Shown: positions 27,076 to 35,728 of the stretch, piece after piece
Numbering within the stretch: position 1 is the stretch's first letter
Layout: each line of letters starts with the position of its first letter
Origin: Firmicutes bacterium UBA5010
GTDB lineage: Bacteria > Bacillota > Clostridia > Tissierellales > Sedimentibacteraceae
DNA length: 64,000 nt
Direction of reading: 5' to 3'
Assembly (NCBI GenBank): GCA_002396645.1
Contig: DGYI01000003.1
Span: 42,551 to 106,550, forward strand
The notes under the pieces: generated by a model
Databases searched by the model: none
Told to the model about the DNA's origin: nothing
The model's input: the letters and a program-made list of their open reading frames with translations, nothing else
Position numbers and translations under genes: made by a program

Positions 27076-27218
27076 AATCCCCGGCTAAGATTGTATCCAG
27101 CTAGGGATTCATTTTTTATATGATACGAAAAGAATTTTCCTATCATATAAATGAAGAATCGGAACGATTTTTCCATATGGTGAAACTTGTTTCACTATTT
27201 TTACTGAAAAATATCAGT
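27076..27218. repeat. Hairpin array between convergent citG and citX (copy B of the dispersed element)
   Basis: After an AATCCC/GGGATT hairpin followed by ATTTTTT (about 27077-27117, the probable citG terminator), four hairpins follow: TTATATGATA/TATCATATAA (27116-27150, with an inner GAAAA/TTTTC), AAGAATCG-GAA-CGATTTTT (27154-27172), GTGAAAC-TT-GTTTCAC (27180-27195) and ACTGA/TCAGT (27203-27218, entering the citX stop). Sequence 27141-27205 closely follows 7201-7265 between aroF and aroB, including TATAAATGAAGAATCG. Confidence 0.75.
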
Positions 27219-27779
27219 TTCTGATAAAATTATTTCCCAGATATTTTTGTGAATGATTGAAAGTGTGTGTGCTCTGCTTCCTGCGCACTGCTTTGCATCA
27301 GCTTGACAGACAAGGCATTTTCTGCTTCCATAACCTAGATTTTCTCTGCTTATTTGCTGCAAATCGCCATTTTCTTTGTAAAGAATATCTATATCAAAAA
27401 GTCTTCCCAGATTCGTATTTTCTTCTATACAGAGCATTTTCGCTTTGATATCTTTTGCCGGGGCAGGTATTGCGGCGAAATATTCCGGTCCTGTTTTTAA
27501 ATCCATTGTCTTGGTATAGATTTCTTCCCACTTTTCATTTTTTATGCAATTTGAAATATGCTTAAGTCCTGCTTTAAATAGTTTAGTGATTAATAAATTA
27601 TTCTTTACAGGACCCGGTATATTAAGCTTAAAAGAAATAATACTGCATTCAGGATAAGCTGAAAGAAGCTTTTTGATAAATGCTACTCTTTTTTCTCTGT
27701 TTTCCAGAACTTCATCCAGAGTCGGCACACTTCCTTCATTGAAGACAGATTCAAAATTCAATTCTGTTTTTTCGGCCAT
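27201..27779 (-). CDS. citX: Apo-citrate lyase phosphoribosyl-dephospho-CoA transferase CitX
   Basis: A 192-residue protein that attaches the prosthetic group to the CitD acyl carrier. The family signature is visible near the C terminus: YGSRKCLVCQADAKQCAGSR followed by AHT. The N-terminal VPTLDEVLENREKRVAFIKK is also typical. It is the last gene of citCDEFX; its separate CitG partner is encoded on the other strand. Confidence 0.92.
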   Translation of the reverse strand: MAEKTELNFESVFNEGSVPTLDEVLENREKRVAFIKKLLSAYPECSIISFKLNIPGPVKNNLLITKLFKAGLKHISNCIKNEKWEEIYTKTMDLKTGPEYFAAIPAPAKDIKAKMLCIEENTNLGRLFDIDILYKENGDLQQISRENLGYGSRKCLVCQADAKQCAGSRAHTLSIIHKNIWEIILSETDIFQ

Positions 27780-27784
27780 AGTTC

Positions 27785-29323
27785 TTAATTTTTAACCTTT
27801 CTGACCACATCTATAATACTGCCGTCGCGGTATTCTATCAATGCAACTATTTTATCTTCATACTCAATAGGATCAGGAACACCTGTTATAGAGTATACCA
27901 TTTCTTTGAGCTCTTCAATTGAAAACTGAGGAATAGGGATGTTTTTATAAACTTCAATTAAATCCCTACGCAGAGGATTTATAGCAATTCCTAGCTCTGT
28001 TACTAAAACATCTATACTTTCTCCGGGAGTTACAACCGTATTTACTCTGTCAACCACTGTTGGTATACGTCCGCGTATGAGCGGAGCTAAAATTATGCTT
28101 AATTTTGAGCCGGCAGAAGTATCACTGTGTCCTCCTGATGCTCCGCGTATTACTCCATCCGAGCCGGTTATTACATTTACATTAAAGTCTGTGTCTATTT
28201 CAAGTGCGGATAATACAACAATATCTAAATTGTTTACAGCAGCTCCTTTGTTTCCGGGATTTGCATAAAATGATGCACTGATCTCATAATGATTGCTGTT
28301 GTTTTTCATAGATTCTATAGCACCTGTATCAAACGATTGTGTATCAATTATTTTTTCAATCAGACCCTTTTCCATCATATCGCATAAGTGCTGTGTCAGG
28401 CCTCCCAAGGCAAAGCTAGCTTTGAAATTATTTTTCACCATTTCTTCCTCAAGGAATCTTGCCACAGCAAGGGATGAGCCACCAGTTCCTGATTGGAAGG
28501 AAAAACCGTCTTTAAAATATGGAGAAGCTGTGATAACCTTGCAGGCGTTCTTTGCAATTAAAAGCTCTTTCGGATTTTTTGTATATCTGGTTGCTCCCTT
28601 TGCAATTCCCTCAGGATTGCCGATTGAATCAACTACTACTACATAATCAACATGATTTTGAGGAATACTTATCGGAGTATTAGGATATGGAACCAATGTA
28701 TCTGTTATTATAACAACATTATCAGCAAATTCAGCATCTACCTTAGCGTATCCCAATGAGCCGCAAGGAGCTTTGCCATGTGAGCCGTTAGCATTTCCAT
28801 ATTCATCAGATGTCGGAGCGCCTAAAAAAGCAACATCAATATGGATTTCTCCAGATTCTATCGCACGAGCACGTCCGCCGTGAGATCTTATGGTAACGGG
28901 ATTTTCCATTAAGCCGTTTGAAATTGCTGCTCCTACCTTGTCTCTTAAACCGCTGGAAGTTATGTTGGTTATTACTCCGCTTTTAATATGCTCAATTAAC
29001 GGCTCATGAATATTTGCTATAGAACTTGATGCAAGATTAAGATTCTTAATTCCTCTCTTTGCTATTTCCTCCATAACCATATTCATAACAAAATCGCCTT
29101 CACGGAAATGATGATGAAAAGAAATTGTCATTCCATCCTTAAGTCCGGTTTTTTCGATTGCCTCACCAATGGAAGACAAAAGCTTTGACTCTCCGGGTTG
29201 TATGGATTTTACCATTCCGGACGCTTTTTTATATAAATGTCTTTTTTCAAACTGACCTTCAAATATTCCATATATTTGAGCATATTTGTCCGGGATTTCT
29301 ATACCTATTTTATTCTTTACCAT
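27785..29323 (-). CDS. citF: Citrate lyase alpha subunit (citrate:acetyl-ACP transferase)
   Basis: The 512-residue subunit swaps the acetyl group on the acyl carrier for citrate. It has MTISFHHHFREGD, ITSSGLRDKVGAAIS, HGGRARAIESGEIHID, FLGAPTSDEYGN, VITGSDGVIRGASGGHSD and GIAINPLRRDL, all characteristic of CitF. AAGGAG lies upstream of the ATG at 29323. It follows citE with a few bases gap in the operon. Confidence 0.96.
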   Translation of the reverse strand: MVKNKIGIEIPDKYAQIYGIFEGQFEKRHLYKKASGMVKSIQPGESKLLSSIGEAIEKTGLKDGMTISFHHHFREGDFVMNMVMEEIAKRGIKNLNLASSSIANIHEPLIEHIKSGVITNITSSGLRDKVGAAISNGLMENPVTIRSHGGRARAIESGEIHIDVAFLGAPTSDEYGNANGSHGKAPCGSLGYAKVDAEFADNVVIITDTLVPYPNTPISIPQNHVDYVVVVDSIGNPEGIAKGATRYTKNPKELLIAKNACKVITASPYFKDGFSFQSGTGGSSLAVARFLEEEMVKNNFKASFALGGLTQHLCDMMEKGLIEKIIDTQSFDTGAIESMKNNSNHYEISASFYANPGNKGAAVNNLDIVVLSALEIDTDFNVNVITGSDGVIRGASGGHSDTSAGSKLSIILAPLIRGRIPTVVDRVNTVVTPGESIDVLVTELGIAINPLRRDLIEVYKNIPIPQFSIEELKEMVYSITGVPDPIEYEDKIVALIEYRDGSIIDVVRKVKN

Positions 29324-29325
29324 GT

Positions 29326-30216
29326 CTATTCTCCTTTCCTGTACAATCCTGCGGCTTCAGCAAGCATCAAAACTCTTTGTGCACGCTCAACAATAGGTTT
29401 GTCAATCATCTTGCCGTTAAGAGAAATTACGCCTGAGCCTTTTGCTTCAGCCTCTTCAATGGCGTAAATAACTTCTTTAGCATTTTTAATTTCTTTTTCT
29501 GTAGGAGCAAATACCTGATTGACAATCTCAATTTGTCTTGGATTTATTACAGATTTTCCGTCAAATCCTAATTGTTTAATAAGCTCTGTTTCTCTTATAA
29601 GGGTTTCTGTATCTTCAACATCTGAAAAAACAGTGTCTAAAGCGGCTATACCCGCAGCTCTTGCTCCGTGAACAATCATAGAGCGAGCAAAAAATATTTC
29701 TTCACTATTTTTGTCTGCATAGCGTCTGGTTTTCATAGCTGTTACATAATCCTCAGAGCCAATAGCTATGCCTATAAGTCTCTTACTGGAGCTTGCAATT
29801 GAATATGCATTTAAAACTCCTAAAGGACCTTCTATAGCTGCCATCATTTTTGTAGAGCCTATCTCTCTTTTACACCTTTGTTCTGCTTCTCCTATTACTT
29901 TTTCAGCATCAAGTACGTCCTGTGGAGTCTCTGTTTTAGGAAGCCGTATAACATCGATTCCGGCTTTAACCATTGCAAATATATCGTCCTTGCCTCCCAT
30001 ATCCAGGCTGTTGATTCGTACAACGGTTTCTGTACTGCCGTAGTCAAAAGTTTTAAGAGCATTATACAGAAGAAATCTCGCCGTATCTTTCTCTTTTAAT
30101 GAAATTGAATCTTCAAGGTCAAACATAATTGAATCTGCTCCGTAGATATTTGCATCCCTAAGCATTCCGGGATTGTTTGCGGGAACAAACATCATCGTTC
30201 TTCTTAAACGTTCCAT
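29326..30216 (-). CDS. citE: Citrate lyase beta subunit (citryl-ACP lyase)
   Basis: The 296-residue TIM-barrel subunit cleaves citryl-ACP to acetyl-ACP and oxaloacetate. It begins MERLRRTMMFVPANNPGMLR and has DSIMFDLEDSI, VRINSLD, RLPKTE, MMAAIEGPLGVLNAY and GFDGKSVINPRQIE. The ATG at 30216 is chosen because GGGAGGAAA precedes it. It overlaps the end of citD by 13 nt. Confidence 0.95.
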   Translation of the reverse strand: MERLRRTMMFVPANNPGMLRDANIYGADSIMFDLEDSISLKEKDTARFLLYNALKTFDYGSTETVVRINSLDMGGKDDIFAMVKAGIDVIRLPKTETPQDVLDAEKVIGEAEQRCKREIGSTKMMAAIEGPLGVLNAYSIASSSKRLIGIAIGSEDYVTAMKTRRYADKNSEEIFFARSMIVHGARAAGIAALDTVFSDVEDTETLIRETELIKQLGFDGKSVINPRQIEIVNQVFAPTEKEIKNAKEVIYAIEEAEAKGSGVISLNGKMIDKPIVERAQRVLMLAEAAGLYRKGE

Positions 30217-30524
30217 GTGTCTATTTCCTCCCAATCATAATTTGATGTAATTTCTGAAGCCCTATGCACAGCTGCTACAGTACGTGCAATAATCGTACAG
30301 TCGAGTGCGCCCTTGTCAACAACAACAAGCTTTGCATCCTTTATTCCCATGTTTTCAAGAGTATTATGAATTACACTGCGGATTCTCCTGCCGTATTGCT
30401 TTTCAACGCTGCTTTGCAAATCAATTTCGATGCCGTTTCCTGCATTTGCAGTGATAAGTATTTGCAGGTCTGAAGATTCTAATGTTCCTGCAACAGCCTG
30501 CTTTTTGATTTCATAGCTTTTCAA
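30204..30524 (-). CDS. citD: Citrate lyase acyl carrier protein (gamma subunit)
   Basis: A 106-residue carrier that holds the triphosphoribosyl-dephospho-CoA group. AVAGTLESSDLQI contains the conserved modification Ser, followed by VEKQYGRRI and VVDKGALDCTI. The start is a TTG with AAGGAAG 8 nt upstream; no ATG is available in a suitable position. Second gene of the cit operon. Confidence 0.93.
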   Translation of the reverse strand: MKSYEIKKQAVAGTLESSDLQILITANAGNGIEIDLQSSVEKQYGRRIRSVIHNTLENMGIKDAKLVVVDKGALDCTIIARTVAAVHRASEITSNYDWEEIDTWNV

Positions 30525-30527
30525 TAT

Positions 30528-31571
30528 TTACACTTCCTTTTCATGAAATTTATTTCGTATTTTATTTTGTATTTCTTTCCCTGAGGGAGAAAGTAAAAAT
30601 TCATATGTTGTTTGCGGTACAAGTGCTTTAATTTCATCAATCATATCTTGTGCAAGAAGCCTTCTGACTCTTGAGGCACTTATAACTTCGCTTTCCTGTT
30701 CTATTCGCGGAATGATAATAAGTTCAGGATTTCCTGCGAATATATCCGCCATTGCTCTGTTATAAATTGCCGTTGATGGTGAAAGAGGCTCTTCCCCGAC
30801 ATATCTTCTTGTAATATTTAAAGCCGGAGCAATATGGTTTTTGAAAATAGCGGAATCTAAACAGGCATGAATATATGTCACATCACTGCCTTCTTTTAAA
30901 AAATATGAAGGGAATGTTTTTGCTGAGATTATATAGCTTCCTGTTTGATGAAGAACTACATTATTAAGCTGCGAAGTTCCTTTTTTTACAAGTTCAAATC
31001 TTACATCGGATGGAAAATCAGACATATCTTCTGAAAGCACAAAAACATGAATAAAATCATTTTCTTTTGCTGCTGTTTGAATAAGATGCAGATGTCCTTT
31101 GGTAAAAGGATTTGCATTCATAACTATGCCAGCAATTTTTTCTCCATCTTTTTTTGCTTTTCTTAAAGACTCAATGTATTCATTGAATCCGCTTGTGGAT
31201 TTTTCCAAGAAAATCAGTTCTTTTTTTACTCTTTCAACTTCTTTAAAACCAAGATGAATAAATGAATTTAAAGATTCTTCCTTAGTATACACATAGCATG
31301 ATTCATAGCCTATGTCGAAAATTTCTGACATAAGATGAGAAATTAGCGTATTAAATACCTTTCCGCCTGTAAATTGAGGAGCTACGGCAGTACACTTCAA
31401 AATATTCTGAAATATTGATCCTGCAGCAATTAAATTATCATTGTCAAAAACCCCGACTGTATAATCAACATTCTCTTCAGGATTGATGCCTGAACTTAGA
31501 AGGAAGTCCGACCATAATTTATTTACAGATTTGTCTTTATCCGTACGCAGTCTTTTTATAGCGTATTCCAT
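30528..31571 (-). CDS. citC: [Citrate (pro-3S)-lyase] ligase CitC
   Basis: A 347-residue enzyme that acetylates the citrate lyase carrier with acetate and ATP to activate the complex. An N-terminal GNAT-like domain (about 1-130) is followed by a nucleotidyltransferase domain with NPFTKGHLHLIQTA, HVFVLSEDMSDFP, FPSYFLKEG, YVGEEPLSPSTAIYN and ISASRVRRLL. GGAGG precedes its ATG. It is first in citCDEFX, divergent from the citrate transporter. Confidence 0.94.
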   Translation of the reverse strand: MEYAIKRLRTDKDKSVNKLWSDFLLSSGINPEENVDYTVGVFDNDNLIAAGSIFQNILKCTAVAPQFTGGKVFNTLISHLMSEIFDIGYESCYVYTKEESLNSFIHLGFKEVERVKKELIFLEKSTSGFNEYIESLRKAKKDGEKIAGIVMNANPFTKGHLHLIQTAAKENDFIHVFVLSEDMSDFPSDVRFELVKKGTSQLNNVVLHQTGSYIISAKTFPSYFLKEGSDVTYIHACLDSAIFKNHIAPALNITRRYVGEEPLSPSTAIYNRAMADIFAGNPELIIIPRIEQESEVISASRVRRLLAQDMIDEIKALVPQTTYEFLLSPSGKEIQNKIRNKFHEKEV

Positions 31572-31602
31572 ATGATAACCTCCGTAAATTTTGTAATTTG
31601 TA

Positions 31603-31630
31603 AGTATATATATTATACTCCAATTATCAA
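31603..31630 (-). promoter_or_regulatory. Putative promoter of citCDEFX
   Basis: On the minus strand TTGATA (31630-31625) and TATACT (31608-31603) are separated by 16 bp, ending 31 nt from the citC start codon. A TATAAT within the spacer is an alternative -10 element. Confidence 0.45.
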
Positions 31631-31759
31631 GATTACTTGTGTTTTTTTAATGTTTTTTTAAAAGCTTTTTACGAAGCTGAAATTTAAGGCTTTTACAGAT
31701 GTTTTGTAGAAAAATGTATCAGCTCACTGCATTTTAAGTGTCTTTTTATTGTGTAAGTG

Positions 31760-31788
31760 TTGCAATAAATGTTTTCCTGTTGTATACT
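31760..31788 (+). promoter_or_regulatory. Putative promoter of the citrate transporter
   Basis: TTGCAA (31760-31765), 17-bp spacer, TATACT (31783-31788), 35 bp upstream of the transporter start. The 251-bp divergent gap between this and citC is AT-rich and is the expected location of citrate regulator sites, though I cannot define an operator. Confidence 0.6.
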
Positions 31789-31822
31789 TAGCGTAAATTT
31801 TTAAATATGGAGGAAAATTATT

Positions 31823-33190
31823 ATGTTAGCAATCTTAGCGTGGTTAATGATTATAGTGTTCATGATTCTGATTATCAGAAAAAAATTAACACCATTTTCA
31901 GCTTTAATTTTAGTACCTGTTGCATTTACTTTAGTAGGGTCTTTCTTAGGACTTTATAAGGGAGTAGATGAATTAAAGGAAATAGCAAATCCCGGACTTA
32001 TTGATCAAATACTCGTAATCGGAACATGGACAGTTGCAGGAATTAAGAAAGTTTCTACTACAGCAGTTATGTTATTATTTGCAATTTTATATTTTTCTAT
32101 AATGTTAAATGCAGGACTATTTGATCCTGTTACTAAAAAAATGATTCAATTTGCAAAGGGAGATCCTTTAAAGGTATTAGTAGCAACAGCTATAGTATCT
32201 GCGGCGGTATCATTAAACGGAGACGGAACAACTACAACTTTAATTGTATGTACAGCTTTTATTCCGATTTATAAGGAATTAGGAATGAAAGTTATGAATT
32301 TAGGTGTTCTGTTGATTTTGATGAATACTATAATGAACTTACTTCCTTGGGGAGGACCTACAGCAAGGGTAATCTCTATCTTAGGTATAGGAGAATCAGA
32401 AATTTTAATGGCCTTGGTTCCGGGCATGGTTGTTTCAGCTATCTATATGATAGGGGTAGCTTATATAATGGGACTTAGAGAACGAAAAAGAATCGGTATA
32501 AAAAATCTTTCTAATGAAGATATAGAACGCCTTACAGAGGTTACTGACGAAGAAGCTCTTGCTTTGAAAAGACCTAAGCTGGTTTGGGTAAATGCTATAA
32601 TGACAATAGCAATAGTAGTAATGCTGGTTATGAATTTATTGCCTTCAGTATTTCTATTCCTTATGGGAACAGCTTTGGCTTTAGTTATTAACTATAAATC
32701 ATTAAAAGACCAAAAACAGAGAATACAGGATAATGCAGGAGATGCAGTTCAAGTTGTAATATTGGTTTTAGGAGCAGGAATATTTATGGGTCTCTTTACA
32801 GGTTCAGGAATGGCAGATGCTCTGGCATTAAGCTTAACAAAAATAATACCTGCATCGTTCGGTCGTTTCTGGGGATTGATTGTTGCACTTTTATCCGCTC
32901 CCGGAACATTCTTCTTATCAAATGATGCATTCTATTACGGTGTACTTCCTGTTTTAGCTGAAACGGGAGCACAGTATGGATTTACAGCACTTGAATTAGG
33001 AACAGCTTCTCTCTTAGGTCAGGCTTTCCACCTATTGAGCCCTCTGGTAGCATTTATATATCTATTACTTAACCTTACAGGTCTTGAGATGGGAGAATGG
33101 CAAAAAGAATCAGGAAAATGGGCAATAGGAATATTCGTAATATTCATTGTCATGGCAGCCATAACAAACGCGGTTCCACTGTTTAAATAA
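31823..33190 (+). CDS. CitMHS-family citrate transporter
   Basis: A 455-residue integral membrane protein with about twelve membrane segments, alternating loops of the ion-transporter superfamily and the motifs SLNGDGTTTTLIVCTAFIP and LPWGGPTARVISILGIGESE, which are conserved in CitM/CitH proteins that take up divalent metal-citrate complexes with protons. The divergent position next to citC and the GntR gene supports citrate. It has TATGGAGGAAAATT as ribosome binding site. The metal preference cannot be told. Confidence 0.9.
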   Translation: MLAILAWLMIIVFMILIIRKKLTPFSALILVPVAFTLVGSFLGLYKGVDELKEIANPGLIDQILVIGTWTVAGIKKVSTTAVMLLFAILYFSIMLNAGLFDPVTKKMIQFAKGDPLKVLVATAIVSAAVSLNGDGTTTTLIVCTAFIPIYKELGMKVMNLGVLLILMNTIMNLLPWGGPTARVISILGIGESEILMALVPGMVVSAIYMIGVAYIMGLRERKRIGIKNLSNEDIERLTEVTDEEALALKRPKLVWVNAIMTIAIVVMLVMNLLPSVFLFLMGTALALVINYKSLKDQKQRIQDNAGDAVQVVILVLGAGIFMGLFTGSGMADALALSLTKIIPASFGRFWGLIVALLSAPGTFFLSNDAFYYGVLPVLAETGAQYGFTALELGTASLLGQAFHLLSPLVAFIYLLLNLTGLEMGEWQKESGKWAIGIFVIFIVMAAITNAVPLFK

Positions 33191-33206
33191 ATTAAAAAAG
33201 ACACAC

Positions 33207-33345
33207 AAAGAAATACATCCTAAAGATTTGCTTTAGGATGTATTTCTTTATATGAATCGATCGAAATTAAAAGGCTATACGAAATATGAACCTCAAGTCT
33301 TGCTTGAGGTTCATATTTCCAAAGTCTTGAACAAAGTTCAAGACT
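33207..33345. repeat. Three strong hairpins between convergent citrate transporter and FliD-like gene
   Basis: 19-bp perfect arms 33207-33225/33231-33249; 16-bp perfect arms 33282-33297/33303-33318 (AAATATGAACCTCAAG); and AGTCTTGAAC-AAA-GTTCAAGACT 33323-33345, which enters the stop codon of the minus-strand gene. T tracts are short. The first probably ends the transporter transcript. The segment between the first two (ATGAATCGATCGAA) is a diverged match to the AATGAAGAATCGAAACGATT module of copies A and B. Confidence 0.65.
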
Positions 33346-34636
33346 ATGCAAACATATTCAATATTAATCCTATAGCACTCTGATTGATCATTCCGAATTT
33401 TCCTCCGTTGTTGTAAATACTCAGAAGATTAAGCCTGTCCAAAAGAGAGTTGTCTGAATTTCTGCTTTCCTGACTATACAAAGACCCGTCTATAAGGCTT
33501 ATAGATGATTCCTTTAATGCGCCGTTTATCCTGCTGTCAAGCTTTGAAAAGGCACTATATCTATTTGAAAGCGTGCTTTCAACCTCGGATATGTTTTTGT
33601 CTAAAGCATTATTCAGAGCTTTACTGTCAATAGATAATCTGCCGTCTTTTTCTATATTTATGCCTATCGAGCCTAGACTTTTTTTATTTATTTCAGGTAT
33701 TTTTAAATTTTCCAGTTGTCTTGAAACAGCAGAGCCCTTATTTACATTGTTCTCAAGAAAATCCAAGGTAGTGTTGTAAGCTGATACAAAGCTGTTAATT
33801 GACTCTGAAATTTTTTGCTTATCAATATTAAGAGAAATAGTGGTTTTTCCGGCATCCTTTAATGTTGCTGATACTTTATATCCGTCTATATCAACTTCAT
33901 TAGAAGAGGATTTCTTATTCTGAGCTAAAATATTACCATCCTTAGTTACATCAAAAACCGCATCCTCTGCCATTTGCGTTATATTTGACAGATTAGTCTG
34001 AAGCATGAACTCATCAGAGCCTGTTACGCTAAAGTCTTCATTTTCACCGGTTTTATCTCCTATAAACTGTAAAACACTTTTATTATTTTTTTCATTAACA
34101 ATTGCGGAAATACCGATATTTGACTTATTTATTTTTGCTGCTATATCTTGTAAGGCTTCTTTGTTTGTTTTACCCGTTGTATCTACATTAAAGGAATGGT
34201 TTTTATTTTTGTAGGATATATTTATGTCAGAAATACCCATGGAAGACATATCATCACTTTTCAATGAATCAGAAGTATTAATCTGTGATTTTGCTGTCTG
34301 TGAAACATTGAGATGGTATGTAGCTTTTTCTCTTGGAGTAAAGAAGGTTTTTGCAGTTGCTACCTTTTCGTCAGATGAAGATGCAGCAATAGTATTTAAA
34401 ACACTGTTTTTATTTGCGCTGTTCAGCTTAGAATTTATTTCTTTCAAATTACTTAAGTTAGAAGTATAGCTGCTTATAAATTTAGCATTGCTCTTATCAT
34501 AAATGCTGTAAGCATTTCCTCTGTAAATCGATTTTCCGGCATTAGAATAGTTGTTAATATAAGCATTGCTTAGAGCTTTTATACCATATAAGCTATTGAT
34601 ATTTATATCTTGATAATTAATAATACTTCCAATCAT
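33344..34636 (-). CDS. Orphan flagellar filament-cap-like (FliD-related) protein
   Basis: The 430-residue protein resembles the hook-associated/FliD C-terminal region: a flagellin-hook-IN-like stretch with ISYKNKNHSFNVDTTGKTNK then EALQDIAAKINKSNIGISA, and a later FliD_C-like part with KISESINSFVSAYNTTLDFL, SIGINIEKDGRLSIDSKALN and ISEVESTL. The N-terminal 120 residues are Asn/Ser/Tyr-rich and unfamiliar. No other flagellar gene is in the window. ATG 34636 is chosen because GTGAGGT precedes it; earlier in-frame starts lack a ribosome binding site. It could be a true cap protein or a FliD-derived surface protein. Confidence 0.7.
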   Translation of the reverse strand: MIGSIINYQDININSLYGIKALSNAYINNYSNAGKSIYRGNAYSIYDKSNAKFISSYTSNLSNLKEINSKLNSANKNSVLNTIAASSSDEKVATAKTFFTPREKATYHLNVSQTAKSQINTSDSLKSDDMSSMGISDINISYKNKNHSFNVDTTGKTNKEALQDIAAKINKSNIGISAIVNEKNNKSVLQFIGDKTGENEDFSVTGSDEFMLQTNLSNITQMAEDAVFDVTKDGNILAQNKKSSSNEVDIDGYKVSATLKDAGKTTISLNIDKQKISESINSFVSAYNTTLDFLENNVNKGSAVSRQLENLKIPEINKKSLGSIGINIEKDGRLSIDSKALNNALDKNISEVESTLSNRYSAFSKLDSRINGALKESSISLIDGSLYSQESRNSDNSLLDRLNLLSIYNNGGKFGMINQSAIGLILNMFA

Positions 34637-34818
34637 TTTAACCTCACTTCCTTTATATGTATTTTTATATATTATTGTATATATCGACATATTTTACATA
34701 AAAATTAGTAAAATTTAAAATTTAATCATAAGATAAAAAATTATTATTTTATTTAGTCATAAAATTTTTTTTATAGAATAATATTCAATATACAAGTTTT
34801 TGGGGGGAAGAAGGAAAA

Positions 34819-35487
34819 ATGAACGATAAGCAAATGCAATCAAATTATATTAGAGTTGTGGGAAATATTAGCAGTTCTATGGAATTTAGTCACGAGGTTT
34901 TTGGAGAAAAATTTTATGAATTTTATATGGATGTTCCAAGGCTAAGTGAAACCACCGATTTACTTCCGGTCATAATATCTGAAAGACTATTAAACGGAAT
35001 TAATATGGATATAGGAACGAATATACTGATAGAAGGTCAATTCAGATCATATAACAGGTATGAAGACAACTCGAATAAGCTTTTATTAAGAATTTTTGTG
35101 CGCGATATTCAAATCCCTGATGAAGAAGAGGCAGAGGAGCTCAAAAAAAGACCTAACGAAGTATTTTTGAACGGTTATTTATGCAAGTCAGCTAATTACA
35201 GAACAACTCCATTTGGTCGTGAAATAACAGATATGCTGGTAGCTGTAAATCGTTCATATAATAAGTCGGATTACATACCTTGCATTGCCTGGGGAAGAAA
35301 TGCCAGATACTGCGAGAATTTAGAAGTTGGAGACCATGTAAAGCTTTGGGGCAGGATACAAAGCAGACAATATCAAAAGAAACATGCAAATGACGAAAGT
35401 CAGACTAAAACTGCATATGAGGTATCTATAACCAAGCTTGAACATATTAAGACTGAAAACAACAGAAAAAAAGTTACGAATGAGTAA
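34819..35487 (+). CDS. Tandem OB-fold single-stranded DNA-binding-like protein
   Basis: The 222-residue protein has two SSB-like OB-fold halves: residues about 8-100 (YIRVVGNISSSMEF...LIEGQFRSYNRYEDNSNKLLLRIFVRDI) and about 112-212 (NEVFLNGYLCKSANYRTTPFG then REITDMLVAVNR...DYIPCIAWGRNARYCENLEVGDHVKLWGRIQSR). The second half matches bacterial SSB/PriB closely. No acidic C-terminal SSB tail is present, so it is an accessory SSB and not the replication SSB. The ribosome binding site is GGGGGGAAGAAGG. It is monocistronic and ends at the terminator at 35521-35570. Confidence 0.8.
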   Translation: MNDKQMQSNYIRVVGNISSSMEFSHEVFGEKFYEFYMDVPRLSETTDLLPVIISERLLNGINMDIGTNILIEGQFRSYNRYEDNSNKLLLRIFVRDIQIPDEEEAEELKKRPNEVFLNGYLCKSANYRTTPFGREITDMLVAVNRSYNKSDYIPCIAWGRNARYCENLEVGDHVKLWGRIQSRQYQKKHANDESQTKTAYEVSITKLEHIKTENNRKKVTNE

Positions 35488-35520
35488 TGCAATAATATTA
35501 AATGTAAATAATATGATTAT

Positions 35521-35570
35521 AAAAACTCACCTTCAATGTTAATTTTTACAACATTCAAGGTGAGTTTTTA
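35521..35570 (+). terminator. Rho-independent terminator after the SSB-like gene
   Basis: AAAACTCACCTT plus AATGTT pairs with AACATT plus AAGGTGAGTTTT across a small loop, giving a long stem ending in TTTTTA. Confidence 0.88.
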
Positions 35571-35596
35571 TATCCGCGAGCTTTGCTCAATGCTTA

Positions 35597-35728
35597 CTAA
35601 AAAACAAGATGCCCGGCCTCAACCAATCTAACATTTTCGCTCTTATTATCTTTTTTGACTTCACAAGCACTAAAAAGCAAAGCTGATATAAGGACTATTG
35701 CCAAAACTAAAGCAGTAAATTTCTTCAT
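35597..35728 (-). CDS. 43-residue lipoprotein
   Basis: Reading leftwards from ATG 35728-35726, the peptide is MKKFTALVLAIVLISALLFS followed by ACEVKKDNKSENV and RLVEAGHLVF. It has a classic lipoprotein signal with lipobox FSAC, leaving a 22-residue mature peptide. Its ATG directly follows the stop of the Cys-rich gene (TAAATG, no gap) and GGAG lies inside that gene's end, so it is translationally coupled. Too small for routine gene callers. No homologue recognised; a truncated remnant of a larger lipoprotein is possible. Confidence 0.6.
   Translation of the reverse strand: MKKFTALVLAIVLISALLFSACEVKKDNKSENVRLVEAGHLVF

Noticed and set aside
33207..33345. CRISPR-like repeat
   Set aside because: The units are inverted and of unequal length with no regularly spaced direct repeats.
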